Origin: Udeniomyces pyricola
Taxonomy: Eukaryota; Basidiomycota; Tremellomycetes; Cystofilobasidiales; Mrakiaceae
Assembly (NCBI GenBank): GCA_039545295.1
Contig: BCIK01000003.1
Location: 1,116,001 to 1,180,000, forward strand
Length of the DNA stretch: 64,000 nt
Reading direction: 5' to 3'
Below are positions 46,656 to 59,600 of the stretch, piece after piece. The notes under the pieces are model-generated. The model saw only the letters and a program-made list of their open reading frames with translations, searched no databases and was not told the origin of the DNA. Position 1 is the stretch's first letter. The number at the start of each line of letters is the position of its first letter. A program made the position numbers and the translations under genes.

Positions 46656-46966
46656 AAGAAAAAAACGTTCATTTCGATTGTCTCTTGCCGGGTTTTCCCC
46701 CACTTCCTTCTGTCATCTTTCCAATGACACCAGCCAGAGACCCGATCGAGGCCAGTCCACTTCATTTCCGGTGATCGCTTGTTCTTTCCCAAACGTTTCT
46801 GTACCAGTCACCTGGCAAATCGATCACCGTGAAAAGGACACAAATATATAGATATATAGTGTAGAGAGATAGCTGGATTAATAGATAATGCATGCGTGTC
46901 AACAACCCAATTAGCAACCAGCTAGCTAGCTACCAATCCTTAACGAGCTGTTTCAGTCCCCCCCAA
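45908..46966. other. Convergent intergenic region with A66 homopolymer
   Basis: This lies between the CAP gene (+) and the NIPA gene (-). It is mostly AT-rich simple sequence with a 66-base poly(A) run at 46589-46654 and GCTAGCTAGCTA near 46921. No gene was seen. Confidence 0.5.
46589..46654. repeat. Poly(A) tract, 66 bases
   Basis: This is a single uninterrupted run of 66 A, the longest homopolymer in the window. No gene-like sequence precedes it that would mark a retrocopy tail. Confidence 0.9.
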
Positions 46967-49212
46967 TCAAGTCGAACCCTCTAACCGATTTTCCTCGACG
47001 TTCCTCAACTGATCCCCTGCATGTCCATTCCCACTCCCTTCTACCGATGGTAAACCAGCCATGAAAGCCCCTTTGATCCTCCTCGCTTCCTGACTCCGAC
47101 TCAACTCCCATATGCCTCCTCCTCCGGTGTTAGACGGATTGTTGCCAACGGGACCAAAGGGGGTGGATCCTCCGGTACTGGACGTGAGAAGGATCAAGCC
47201 GGATGATAATCCACGACTGGCTGAGCGAGGTCGGGTGAGTTGGATGACGGTGGAGGTATTGAGGGGGAGTGGGAGGGAGCGTTTGGGAGAAGTGGATAGG
47301 TAAGGTGAAGGGGTTGTTGTTGTTGTTGATGATGATGATGAGGCGGTCGTTGTCGCCTTGGTGGGGGAGAGTGAAGAAGAGTGGGGAGAAAGGGTTTGGT
47401 AAGACGGTTTGGAAGGAGAGTTGAGTTGGGTCGTTGTGCCGTAAGCAGGTGAAGGAGCGTCTGACGAAGGAGACGAAGAAGAAGTTGACGAGGATGTCGA
47501 AAAGGAAGATGGTGTGAGGAGGAAGACGCCCAAGAACGTCGTGGTGAGACCGAGGGTGAAAGCGAAGAATCGGGAGAGTTGGACATCGTCAAAGTCTCGG
47601 TAGAGGACGGAAGAGCCGAGAATGGCAGAGATGGAGAAAAAAACGAATTGGGTCGGGATGACGATCTTGGAAGGGTGGCGCTGAGAAAAAAAGAGAGGGA
47701 GAATCACAGTTTGACATAGAATGCAAGAGAAGAGAGTCAACACATGAAAAGCAGGATTTCGATTTCTTTTTCGAGTACAGTAAGAAATGACGACGATCGG
47801 TTCATTTCGACCTAGGGATTTACTTGAAGAGCTCGATTGAGGTACCGAAGTTGACCGAGTGCCGTCACTACGAGCACGCCCAAAAAAGGATAGAATATGG
47901 GGAGCGTCCAAATCCGATAAAGATAGTTGGAGAGAAGAGTTGAGACCGCCTTTGTTGAGAGGACTGTGCATGAACATTTAGACGGAAGGAAGCAGATCGA
48001 CTGTCAAGTGAGTATACCCGGCCAAGGAAGGGTTCACGTCCGGAAAGAAGCGCGACATGGTCTTTTCGACTGACCGGTGAAGCCTCCGAGTAACGAGCAG
48101 AGACAGACATCGATCAAGACCGACTTCTCATCCCACCCAAGCTCGGAAAGGACCGCCAGAACGACAGCAGCCGATGTGCTAAGATTGGATCGAATCCCAA
48201 AAGCTTCCATCAGTCTCTCAAGACTGGCCAGAAGTTGGAAGAAATAGTTGCAGCAGCACGCCTTGCTTACACGACACCCGAGTAGACGAGGAACTCGACT
48301 TGAAGAAGGGCTGATTTGAGAGAATCGGGGTCCAATACGACTTGACTCTCCTTTGCGCTCAACACGACGATGGCCGCTCCGATGATAGCCAAGCTGACGC
48401 CGAGAATGTCGGATGTGCGAAAGGACTCGCCTGGTGATGAAATCAAAGACGTCAGGGTTCATCGTTCAAACAACACCCATTCTCACGTCAGTTAGGCCGG
48501 ATGAAGGAAGTGGGCATTTGAAGCCAATGACTTACCAAGAACCAGAGGGGCAAACACCCAGTTCGCGATGAGGCTTACTGTCCCCAGAGGGGCCACCACA
48601 GATGCTGGGGCGAACCCATAAGATACAAAGTTGCCAGCTTCACCCAGAGCGAATAGTGTCAGTCCCAGCCACCACGTCTTGGATGTCAAGTAGAGTTCGT
48701 CCGCGGGCGCCGGGGTGGAGGAGGGCGGCTTGGGGCGCGAGGGGACGTCTGCCCAAGGATTGGTGGTGAGCGAGGGAGGCAGCAATGATGTTTGCTCATC
48801 TGGAAGCTTGGAGGGATACGAAAGAGATGAGAGACGTGAAGGTGAATGCAGCAAGGGATCGACCTGGAAAGCATGTTCGCTGATGTCCTGCTGCTGCGGT
48901 CTGAGGATGGGCGAACTGCCGGAGGGAGAAGGCGATTGGGACGTTGAGCCGGCGGCGATCCTCGAGTGGGCCAGTTTCTGGAGATTGAGGGCGAGACTGA
49001 TGAGGATGTCTGGAAAGCAACCAGTCAGACATAGGGCCAAAGCCAGGGTAAGATAAGTTATTGATCCAGGTGAGTCCGCTTGAAAGGACCATGCAATGCG
49101 AGGTAGCGAGCCGGATGGAAACGTTGAGGAACTGGAACTGACTGCCACAGATACTGATGACGACGCCGATGAACGTCCCTCTGTCGGCTAGCTGATGTAT
49201 CGTCCCAATCAT
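46967..49212 (-). CDS. NIPA-type magnesium transporter (DUF803)
   Basis: This is a multi-pass membrane protein of the NIPA/Mg2+ transporter family in the DMT superfamily. The start at 49212 gives MIGTIHQLADRGTFIGVVIS. The first helix is completed after an intron with ICGNILISLALNLQKLAH, the family signature. A long Ser/Pro-rich loop precedes KTWWLGLTLFALGEAGNFVSYGF and APASVVAPLGTVSLIANWVFAPL. Later exons give ILGVSLAIIGAAIVVLSA, IDVCLCSLLGGFTVLSTKAVSTL, PIFYPFLGVLVVTALGQLRYLNRAL, then IPTQFVFFSISAILGSSVLY and FFAFTLGLTTTFLGVFLL. The C-terminal ~170 residues are Ser/Thr-rich and cytosolic. Seven or eight introns are inferred. The loop after the first helix is longer than in animal members. 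Location could be plasma membrane or an endomembrane. Confidence 0.85.
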
Positions 49213-49491
49213 GACGGCAAGGAGTGTGGGAAGGAACCAGCCTGTGAGGGGGTAAGAAGAGTGGTGAGGAGGATGATGCTGATACAAGAAAGTCAAAGCG
49301 ACTGCCCTCAATCGTTGCTTACGCACACGTACGCGTGAATTCATCAGTTGGGGAACGCACGCGTCTGCTTTCTTTTCCGAAAACCGCCCATCCGGCCCGA
49401 GATTTCATCAAATCATATTTCTCATACAGGGGCCACAATCCGACCCCTCAATTCTCATTACAGGCCTGGTCTCCTATTGACGCCAACCCAA
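49213..49491. promoter_or_regulatory. Putative divergent promoter
   Basis: A short spacer between the NIPA start and the candidate small gene at 49492. The plus-strand frame through this segment is open but has no ATG, so it is treated as 5' sequence. Confidence 0.3.
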
Positions 49492-49816
49492 ATGACGACC
49501 TTCATTCACTCCTTACGCGTCATTTCAGGGTTCAAAAAGGGACTCGCAGGGCTCATGGGTAAGTGAGGTTCTCACAAAGCGACGCTTTCCCTTCTCTTCC
49601 GGCCTACTGGATTTCAACATCGTTGATCAGCTTGAACCCGGAGGCATCTTTTTTTTTTCTGTCCTTTTTTTGCCGAGTATCAGTTCGTTGATTATTTCTT
49701 TAATTTTGCTTGATATCTCATTCCCATGTCGGATCTTTTCCCCGAATCACCGCTCAGACAAGGACAATGTGGATCTCACTCGCGGCACAGGGAGTATTGA
49801 TCTCAGCTTCGCATGA
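49492..49816 (+). CDS. Candidate 41-residue protein, two exons
   Basis: The first exon (49492-49558) starts at a CAAATGACG context and ends at a perfect GTAAGT donor. The second (49758-49816) follows a pyrimidine-rich CTCAG acceptor. The junction splits a codon in phase 1 (G|AC). The product begins MTTFIHSLRVISGFKKGLAG and ends DKDNVDLTRGTGSIDLSFA. It has a basic amphipathic N-terminus that could target mitochondria, and an acidic tail. No family was recognised. Support comes from the strong splice signals and protein-like second exon; a longer 5' extension through an upstream exon is possible. Confidence 0.4.
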
Positions 49817-50230
49817 TGACAACTAAACATCTCAGATACCAGTTTAGATACAATCGTATATATACATGGTAAAATGTATATCGGTTGAAGAACGTTCAAC
49901 ATTCTCCACTCTTGCTCTCCCGCTGGTGGACTGTTCAGATGCATGTTATGTCTAATGTAAAAGACATCGGAGCATACGGATACAGTTGTACGTATGAACG
50001 TATGTGTGATCTACGATGAGGTCGGCGGATGGAACGTCATAGCAAAATGAATGGGGGATCATCGATCGACATCGATATCGAGAATGTGGATCGGTGGTAG
50101 GAACGATATCGAACAGGACTGGAGAACAAAAGGAACATTGACAATGGAAGAAGGAGCATGGACGACAACAACAAACGAAAAGGAACTATGGGCGTGCTTA
50201 GATTGCCTGGGACATCTATCAAAACGATAT
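49817..50230. other. Intergenic spacer
   Basis: An AT-rich spacer downstream of both the small candidate gene (+) and the desaturase (-). It contains the palindrome-like CATCGATCGACATCGATATCGAG near 50060-50082. No gene was seen. Confidence 0.4.
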
Positions 50231-53200
50231 TTAAGGAGACAACGTGTTGGAAGGAGGCGTCATCGTGTTTGGATGACTTATGGGATGGTGAGCGACAGAA
50301 GGATCGATGGCCGTGCTGGAACCGTGGGTTGAACTGGCCGATGCTGTCAAATTGATTACTTCGGGCCGAGGATGATTGCAGCTGATGTCAATAGCTGGGT
50401 TGATGTCGAGATGTCGAACGAACGCTTTGGACAGGCCTCGTCGGTTCTTGTAGAATCGAACGTCGCCTTCGTCTTCGACATACTGAAGTAGAACAAATAC
50501 AGGATCGGAAGAGGGAATGGGACGAAGAAACAAGAAACAAACTCACTCGAATAAATCAGTCTCGCTGACATCGAACGACTTTCGTTTAGATATTCTCTCC
50601 CCCCCCCCCCTCCACCAAGCACACACAGAGCCAGGCCACAGATCAAACCCATATTGAAGATGGAAAGGAAGACAAAGACGTATGAGTTCTTACCAGGCAT
50701 TCTGTAAAGTTTTTGTACATAGAGAGGAACACGTTTTCTTTGGCGTAAGCATAAGAGGGGCCCAGGAGGGGTCGGATGGCAGCGGTTGCTTCGGCTGCGT
50801 GGTCTGTGATGTGTCGACGTTCAAGGACAGCGACGAGAAAGATGTTCAAGGATGTTGAGAGGTTGAATAGAGAGAGAATACGCATGGACCGGGACAGAGC
50901 AAAAACCAAGAATGATTAGTTTGAAGGAAGTGATGATTCGTCGACGTCAATGTATGCGCGTCTCTGCATAGCATACCGCCATCAATAAGATAGTGCCAAT
51001 GAGATACGTAACGTACAATGCGGAATTCGCGAGGCGAGATGATGGACAACGTGCGTCTCTGCGATGCCATGCTGAAAGAAAGACTAATCACGGGACACAA
51101 ACGAACGGGATCAGACAAACACACCCGAGAGCTTATGGTCTTTTTGTTGGCCTTCAATTTCAGAGCACGAAGATCCCGTTACGCACTCCCACCCAACCGA
51201 GGATCTGCCTGTCGACCGTCGTGAGGGCACCCCGAGTAAAGGTCCATGCCGCACTCGAGTAGTGGGGAGTCAGAGGATCGGAATGCTGCAGAAATGGAAT
51301 GACTGTAAGACCAGAGGACGAAGCAGTCAGGCTTAGATCTGAGTTCCTGATAGAGATTATCTCAAGGTGGAGAAAATCCACCAAAGGATAAAGAAAACAC
51401 AGGAAATTAAGGAGGGAACGGGGATATGGCGGGTGGGCAGGATTGACACTTACTAACAAGCCATCTGAATATAGTTCACCAGACAAAATAACATCCAAGA
51501 GTTGATCAGACAGTAACGCATACTAACACACTTTCTGTTCTAAACAGAGCACGATACAACAAGAACAGCACCTACTGGTTGACCCAGACCCAGACGCCCA
51601 GATACAACGTCGCGACCTCTGACCATCCATGCTCTCTCTGCACTCCCCACACGACGAGTGAGACCAACATCATGAGGACCGCCAGATCGCCAGTCAGGAT
51701 GTCAACATAGCTCGAGGGTTTGTGAGCAAAGAGGGGGGAGGAGGGGCGAAAATGATCAGCAGTCCCGTAGCTGAGTTGACCCGACGCGTTGGAAGCAAAG
51801 TATAGAGGGATGCCGAGAATCTAGGCAGAGAACGGGTCAAGAAGAAACACTACAAATCAGGTCAGTGTGAACGCCTGCGCACCTGATGAAGCAAGCGTTC
51901 TGACTGACCTGATAGAATATGAGATGAGAAAGAACGACGAGAGGCGTCTCCCCTACAGCCTCGCCAATGGCCTTGGCAAGCTCGTCTTGACGGCTTGGCA
52001 CGACATGGGTCCCCTCAAGGTTTTCTCTTCCATTCTCAAACGCTGGATAACCTAGCTCCGTCCTAGTCCGAGGAACAAAAATCTCATCGCGTTCCAGATG
52101 ACCTGTTCACAAGGATTGGGTAAGCAGAGATAACCACCTTACTCGGTTGACCAACCATAAAACCATTACTACAAGGGGGAGATCATTTGAGGTGGATATG
52201 CTCACCACAACCTGCGTGATGCTGAGCATGAGAAAGTCTCCATGAATGGTACGGCACGAGAAAGAGGGCATCGAGCACAAGACCGACGGCGTTGTTGAGA
52301 CGTTTGTGCCTCGAGAAGGCGCCCTAGAATGGTAAACCCAGCATCGATGCAGGACATCCGCTGAATCAGCTTCTATTAGGGTGTGCCTGTCGGAGCGAGC
52401 TAGCGTATACTTGACACTTACATGGCCACACTCATGTGCGAGAACCCCTGATTAGAACCATGTGATGAAAAATATAGGTTAGATGACGTTGAGGCGCAAT
52501 ACGTCTGTGTGCTCGGCCGAGGCGGACGGATCGTTGGTGCTTGGTGGAGCGAAGATCCAAACCCACATAGCCCCATTCCTTGTGTTCCTGCTGCGAACCA
52601 ATACGTGTTGTAGAGGATTGCTTTGACAACCCCGTTGATCCCCCACGGAAGATCTCTGGTAACCAAGCACGTTTGAGACACGTAAGCAGATGAACGCTTC
52701 TACAGCTAGCTGGCCGAGCTGGTCCGGACCGGATTTGATTTGTTTGGTGTTTGGCTAGTCCGGACCGGAGGGAGTGGATGAAGCTGTGATCGCGGCATTA
52801 CGTACAACCATTGAAGCATGTCCGGTATCCTCAGAGCCAAGGTGAAGAGTGACGCCATGACCAAGAGATCACGTAGGACGTACAAACACGATCGCATAGT
52901 CGAACTTTGAAAGCAATGTGGACTGGGTTCGACCATCGCAAGATCAAGCAACGGACGGGTCAGTACCAAGATAGCTAGCCTGGACATCGTTGTGAGCACC
53001 TGAGGCTCACGGGATGGCGTCCAGAATACTGCGAGAAATGTAATAGAATAAGCTTGGATGTTAGTTCCAAGCTACTGTTCGCCTGATGTGGGAACTAAGC
53101 TGATATAACTGTAGTGGCAGTCATGCACAAAGCAAATGCTGTACACAGTACGAACGCCTTCATCTTGAGGTCGGTCGGGCGAAACTCGAGTGGCGAATGG

Positions 53201-53247
53201 CGAGGGACATCGGTTCTGGTACCGCCGTAAGGATCTATGGTGTTCAT
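50231..53247 (-). CDS. FAD2: Delta-12 (oleate) fatty acid desaturase
   Basis: This is an ER membrane di-iron desaturase that makes linoleic from oleic acid. The start at 53247 encodes MNTIDPYGGTRTDVPRHSPL. Later exons give LDAIPPHCFQSSTMRS and VLRDLLVMASLFTLAL, typical of FAD2. All three His boxes are visible: HECGH at an exon end followed by GAFSRHKRLNNAVG, HAQHH in YHSWRLSHAQHHAGC, and HVVHH in HGIAETHVVHHLASRIPHYHA. Other family segments are ETPLVVLSHLIFYQ, DHFRPSSPLFAHK, VNQWLV with FLQHSDPLTPHY, and near the C-terminus YVEDEGDVRFYKNRRGLSKA. About twelve introns are inferred, making it the most finely split gene here. An upstream exon is possible because an acceptor-like CTAG precedes ANRLYLM. 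All iron ligands expected in the boxes are present. Confidence 0.85.
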
Positions 53248-54329
53248 CAAGTACAGGCGGTTGGCCTAGCGGAAGAGGAGGGAGGTGATTGAAATTGGGG
53301 GGAGAAGGGGGGGGGGGAGGATATGAACACAGGAAAGAAGCCACGATGATGAATTATAGGCTGGTCGATGGGAGCGCAGGAAGACGTTCGCAGTAAGTCG
53401 AAGTCATTCATGCCAGCTCGGGGACGCCATCACTCGTGTCATCATGTCATCGCGTCGTGTCGACGTCGCCACGTCGGCGCTTGGATCTTGGACATTGGAG
53501 CTTGGAGCTTGATTGAAGCAGCGGTATGGCCGAAGATCGGATACATCGATGTGCGCGATGACTAATCGATCCTGCGCGCGCGGGGATGGCGCGTCGGGCC
53601 TCGGCGGCCAGCTGGCGTTTTGTCAGTTTGCACCGTCGATAGCTGAAACCGTTGTAACATGTGTTTTTCTGCTGGAGATGGCGATGATCATCGAGCTTGC
53701 ATGGATGAAGTTTGTGTTGAGGTCGAAAATAAGCTAGATCATGTGATAGATGGCTATTATGGATCGAATATTGAGGTGATCGGTCGTCTCCGAAGGAAAT
53801 CAGGATGAGAGACCATCATGATCATTGGCTTACGGTTTCACAAGCACACCTCGCATCACGCCAACCGTCGGGCCTTCCATCCTCCACTCAAAACTGCTAT
53901 CCAACACTACAACCCCTCGCATGCGTACGGATCTCAATCAAGTCCACTCCCATATGTATTCACATCAACCCTCGAATGTAGTTGCCGAGGAAGAGACGCA
54001 CCAAGAGATCGCACGAGTGAGACACGACGATGCAGACTGACAGCTGAGATTGCGATGCGGACTGACCACCCAACGAGCTAGACGACCCAGACTGAAGCTC
54101 AATCTTTGACCCTCTCACCTTTGCGTTCTCCTCAAAAGTGGCAAGATTTCGACTGACTATCTTTCAACCAGCATCTTCGTCGTCTCGTCTTCTCACTAGC
54201 ACCCTTACTTTGACAGTATCGACCCACACTTGACCTCCCATCCAGCACACACCCTACTCACCACACTCGTTTCATCAAACTCCCTTACCCAACTCTACCT
54301 CACTCATCCCACACCTTCCATCCTCCATC
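53248..54329. promoter_or_regulatory. Divergent promoter region between FAD2 and the kinase gene
   Basis: This spacer is 1.08 kb between divergent start codons. It has CpG-rich sequence with GTGTCGACGTCGCCACGTCGGCG near 53459-53481, the direct repeat TTGGAGC near 53495-53510, and a pyrimidine-rich leader before the kinase ATG. Composition resembles the gene-free region at 17.9-20.4 kb. Confidence 0.4.
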
Positions 54330-56217
54330 ATGCCATCTTCCACCTTCACCGCTCCTTGCTTTGGTCTCGTCGGAAGACGCATCGACTCGAACCGACTCGA
54401 ACTCATCAAAGTCCTTGGGAGTGGCGCGTACGGCGTCGTCTACCTCGCACGGGATCTTGAGGAGCGACTTTTTGGTATGTCTCATCAAGTGTTTACCAAA
54501 CATTTCTTATGAGCCTTTCTCTGACGTATGCCTACACCTCTTTCCTTCTTTCAGCTGTTAAGTGTCTCAACAATCTCAACCTCGACGCACGCCAGCGCAA
54601 GTTTCAGGCGCGTGAAATTGCTCTTCACCACCTCGTCTCCTCGCACACGGGTATCGTTTCCCTCAACAAAGTCATCACGACACCTTCACTCGTCTACGTT
54701 GTTCTCGACTATTGCGAGGGCGGGGACCTTTTCTCCCTCATCACCGAGAAGCAGCGATACCTCAACGACGACGCTCTCATCACAAACGTCTTTCTTCAGA
54801 TCTGCGACGCCGTCGAGCACTGCCACAAGAACCGTGTCTTCCACCGGGACCTCAAGCCCGAGAACATTCTGTGCCGACATGATGGCACAAAGGTGCTCTT
54901 GGCCGACTTTGGCCTTGCTAGCACGGACGAGCGAACGGCAGACTGGGGAGTTGGCTCGACGTTTTACATGTCGCCTCAGACCCACGGCGGCATCACCGAG
55001 CCATTGGACAATTACGACTCGGCGCCCAACGACGTGTGGTCTCTTGGAGTCATCGTACGTTTTGTTACGTTGTGGTCTTCCCAAGCCCTCTGTTTTATGG
55101 TCTATGATTGACAGTTTGCATCATCCTTTTCCATTTTTGAAAACAGCTTGTTAACCTCGTCACTGGCCGTAACCCCTGGCGAGAGGCCACCATCAACGAT
55201 GCCTCGTTCCTCGCCTTTTACCAGAACCCCGACTTTCTGACCGAAATTCTGCCCATCTCTCCCGAGGCCAATGAGGTCTTCAAGGCCGTCTTCCACCCGG
55301 ATCCTCAGGAAAGGTACATTGGCTCCCTCTTCTTCACCTATTCTCTGGAGTATCAGGCGGGTCATACAATAACAAAGCATCTCTCCTGACGCTATATTGA
55401 CTTGCGACTCCTTTTTGTAGAGCTTACATTTCGGAGCTGAAGGAAATGGTCTCAGCCGTTCGACGATGGACCATGAACGAAGATGAGCTTATGGTTGCTA
55501 GCAAGCCCGCCCGAGAAGCCGCCATGGGTGCTGGTAACCCCGCCGCTGAGCGAGCTCAAGCCCGGCTCGACGCAATGGCAGAGGAGAGGAGGTGAGCAGC
55601 ATTTTCTGTTTGGGCTTCCAGGTTGTGTTTGTCAATGGCACCATCGCTGACGGAACGATGATGCATTTCACTTCTTTGACGGCTCAATCAGACTTCGAAC
55701 CGAACACGATACCCGAGCCGCAGTTCGAGCATCAAGCTCCCGAAACCCTCGACTCGTCATTCCTCACTACCCTCGAACTCACTTTGTCTCGGATGAGGAA
55801 GTGTTCCGCTCTCCTTCGGAACGATCAGTCTCTTCTTGCCGCTTCGCCGAATCTTCCATCCGCTACTCACTCCAATCCATCACCGATACAACTTCCAAGC
55901 GGTCATACTCTCGCTCGTTCCCCTCTGATGGTCAGGATGAGTCGATTGCTACCTCTTCCTCCTCGACTTCATCTCGCTCCATTCGGGCCCGAACTTCTGC
56001 TCGTACGGCCAAGCACCTCACGCCCTACCCCTCGGCGCTTGGTGTACCAGACCTCGATTCGTCTTCCTCACCCGGATCGACGCCTGCTTCATCTGCACCA
56101 GCGACCCCGCTTGTATACGCCATAGATGCTGTTGCTGCTGTAGGCAAGGGACGTCAGCCACGACGAGGAAGTGATCTGGTAGATGACCTCGACGTTGGTG
56201 GGGCGCTTCGAATCTGA
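54330..56217 (+). CDS. Ser/Thr protein kinase, Ran1/Pat1-like
   Basis: This is a cytosolic or nuclear Ser/Thr kinase most like the Ran1/Pat1 and Ksp1/Sks1 group that links nutrients to growth or meiosis. The start [12 protein letters not shown] leads to the Gly-rich loop [12 protein letters not shown], the catalytic Lys in AVKCL after an intron, and [10 protein letters not shown] in the hinge. The catalytic loop is [12 protein letters not shown] and the Mg loop ADFGLAS. The activation segment reads [15 protein letters not shown], where Gln replaces the usual Glu of the APE/SPE motif. [20 protein letters not shown] and the helical C-lobe follow. The last exons encode a Ser-rich tail ending DVGGALRI. 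Five introns are inferred. Catalytic Lys, Asp and the DFG Asp are intact, so activity is expected. Confidence 0.85.
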
Positions 56218-56660
56218 TTCTTTACTTTTCGCAATAAACTGCTTGGTAGTGTCTGTATGCAACTCTCCACTTTTCTTTTTGTGCTTTTACTAGTGTACAA
56301 TTATGCTACTGCTTGCTATCGCGGTATCCATCTTTGTTTAGAATGTATCCCTTAGACTTACACTGTATCGATTAGACCCCTCCCCGGCCCATTGCACTCG
56401 ATCTTGTTGTACTATATATTAGAATAAGTTCAAGTTCCTGTACTACTCTGATTGGATATCTTGATTACAAAGGAGACGTACGAAGAGGGCGATAAGTGTA
56501 AAATTTTCTTGATTCAAGCGAGGGCCACCATTTGTAATATATATTTATCATGGATCTTGATCCGGCACGTCGAGGGCATGTAACCAATTCAACCACAGGC
56601 TTGCATTAAATATCAATTAATTGCATTCGACATTGTATATTGTCCGGTAATCATCGATCA
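56218..56660. other. Intergenic spacer
   Basis: AT-rich spacer between two plus-strand genes, with AAATATCAATTAATTGC just before the Rsc4-like start. No gene was seen. Confidence 0.4.
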
Positions 56661-59600
56661 ATGTCGCCCATCCATCGCCCACCAGGCCACTCACCACCAC
56701 AGTCGTCGCCTCGACCCTATCCTCTTTCCCTCCCTGATCAGTCCTTACTCATGTCGGACGAACCGATGCTTCCCTCGCCAGCAGAGGCCTCAGCATCTCC
56801 CGCTGCCTCTGTTCCTCCCCCTCCACTCCCGCCTACGACCAAGATCAAGCTCAAGACGACCCTCATGGGCGTCGATCCAGCAGCCATCATCCCCGGCTCC
56901 AAGCGACGACGACCAGAGCCCATCGAGTCATCACAGTCCACCCCTGTTCGATTCGGAGCTCACAGCGGGACTAAAGGGGAAGATGTCGACGAGGTCTGTG
57001 CTATGGGACGACGGTTGATTGCTGTTCTGAAAGCTGAGAAGGACGCGACGTGAGTTCCCCCCTTTCCCTTTCCGGACGTGCAGCTCGACCGGACAGACAC
57101 GTCGCCCCCTTTTTCACACTGTCATCTGATGTCACCATGATCATTGCACAGTGGTCGTCATATCGTCTATGACTTCCTTCAACTCCCAGATCGCAGGATG
57201 TACGCCGACTACTACGCTGTCATCAAGACACCACTCGCGATTGAGAACATCGAGGTTCGTTCGTTCGCGCGCCTGCCTCGCCTCCCCTTTCGCATCCTCC
57301 GCCGCCGTCGCGTCGCGTCGTTTCGCGCTGACCGGGACCCTGTCCTCTCTCCCCATCCTCCTATGCGTATTTAGAGTAAGCTCGATGTCAAAGGATACAA
57401 GAGTTGCCACGCTCTGAAGAATGATATTGTCCACGTCTTCACCAACGCGAAGAAGTGTGAGTATTGAGGCCCTTCCCTTGATCTTGACTGCTTCGTATCC
57501 GAGTTGATGAGGCTCTCTGACGTACATCCTGATAAATCGGTCATACGCGTTCTGATTACAGATAACATGGAAACTAGCCAAATCTACAAGGACGCTCACC
57601 ATCTTCACGTAGGTCCTTTTCATCACGTACACCGACTGATGTTGTTTAAACGTACCTACCTATACGCGTCTCTCCTGTCTGTACTTGATGAGCTGATGAC
57701 AGTTATCCCATCCCTTATTCTCTCGCTTCGTATCTATACAGAAAATCATCCGAAAGATCTACCCTTCGTACCTTCCCGCATCTCATCCCGAGCATCAGGC
57801 TGCTGCTCCGGCCGCCGCCAATCCTCTTCCGTCAGACGACGACAGGGTGGGTGAGGAGCCGGAGGGCGAGGTCAATGCGGAACCAGGGCCCTCGGCCAGC
57901 AAAAAGGCCAAGAAGTCGAGCATCATGGTCGAGGTCAAGAAGAAGTTGGATAAGGTCGTCAACAAAAAGGACAACACGTGCGTCATCTGTTGCAGACCTT
58001 GGGATCGCTTGTGTGGGTATGCGTTATTCTTTCTCTTCTTCATCGTGTCTTACATGGCTTTCCACCCCTTTCTTTGTTCTGGATCAGCGGACGAGTACTT
58101 GCCGATATGTTCCTTGAGTTACCTGATCGCCACGAATGGGCTGACTACTACAAGGTCATCAAAAAGCCCATGTCCTTTAATCTTATCTACGTACGTCGAC
58201 GCGTCTTGTCGTTTTGGTTGCTTTCACACCCCTCGCGTCAACTCCCCGACTTGGGATCCATCTCATGCTGACCATATTTTCTCCCCTTTATCCTCATCCA
58301 GCAAAAGCTCAAGAAGAAAGAGTACGATTCGCCTGATGAACTCATTGCCGATGCCGACCGAATCTTTCAAAACGCCTTGACCTTCAACCAAGAGGACAGC
58401 ACGATGTGAGCAGTGACTGGGTCGAGAACCGGCCTTGAGTCTGAATCTACACCCACCTTGTCGGGTTTCACTCATCATTCTTGATTCTCTGGTTTGGTGT
58501 CACGTTGTAGCGCGATGGATGCCAAGGCTCTTCGGGTGAGGCTTCAAGTTGTTTCTACATGTTTGCAATGGGTAATGAATCGGCAAGCTGACCCTTCACT
58601 CCTCCTTTCATCGTGGTTCCAACTCTCGATCTCACCAGGCCTATGTTCATTCCCAAATGGACGAGTTCCTTGTCCCGCCCATCTCGGGTGGTCTCTCCAA
58701 GATCAAGCTCAAGACTAGTGGGGTCGAAACCACCTCTTCTTCGCCTGCCATCAAGCTTCGCCTTCCCAAAGAGGTGTCCCAAGAGAGTTCACCCAAGCTT
58801 TCATATGAACTTCCACCAGTCGCAGCTTCACCTAGCGTAGCTTCGGTCCCCCAACACGTCCTTCCAAATCAAGAGGAGCAGCCCTCACCGGTGCGACCGG
58901 CCGCTGAGGTTATCACCCTGGCTGAACCGACCCCTGCCATGCCGTCGTTGCCACCCCCACTGGCTCTTCCCAATCGAGCTTCATTCGTCTCTTCTGACCC
59001 AACAGCTCCCCTTAATGTCCCCATAACGCCCTCCGTGGTCGCGTCGACTGCACCTTCCTCTGCCACTACTCAGCCTCCCACGCCGATTCCAAATCTGACT
59101 CCAACTGCGATTTCGATCCCAATCCCGACGCCAACTCCAGCCCAGCCATCTGCCCCTCCATCCCTGCCGCCACCGCTTCCTTCCACTGCTTCCCTGTCAC
59201 GACCCCCTCTTCCGCCTGTTCCCACCAAACCGAAACCCCTTCCATCTCTCATCTCTACCCTCGTAATCCGCCAAGCCCCGTCGTCGTCGTTGTCCTCTGG
59301 TACAGCCCCTTTCGCTCCGGCACCTGTGATCATGGCGTTGAACAACGAACGTGGCGTTCGGAGTCATGCTATATCTATACCATCCGACCTTGATGCGTTC
59401 GAACTCGAACTCGCCTTTCGAGATCCATTGGCATCAGCAACGACGACGATGTTATTGCCTCCTTCGTCTTCGGCATCGTCGACCACTCTCTTCACTTCCA
59501 ATCTCGCTTCACCATCATCATCCTCATCCTCATCCATAACGCACACGAATGTCCCCTCTTCTTTCTCTTCCTCCATACCGACCTCTATCACCCCTACGAC

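Noticed and set aside
46577..46774. Poly-Lys/poly-Phe frames across the A66 tract
   Set aside because: They are homopolymer artefacts.
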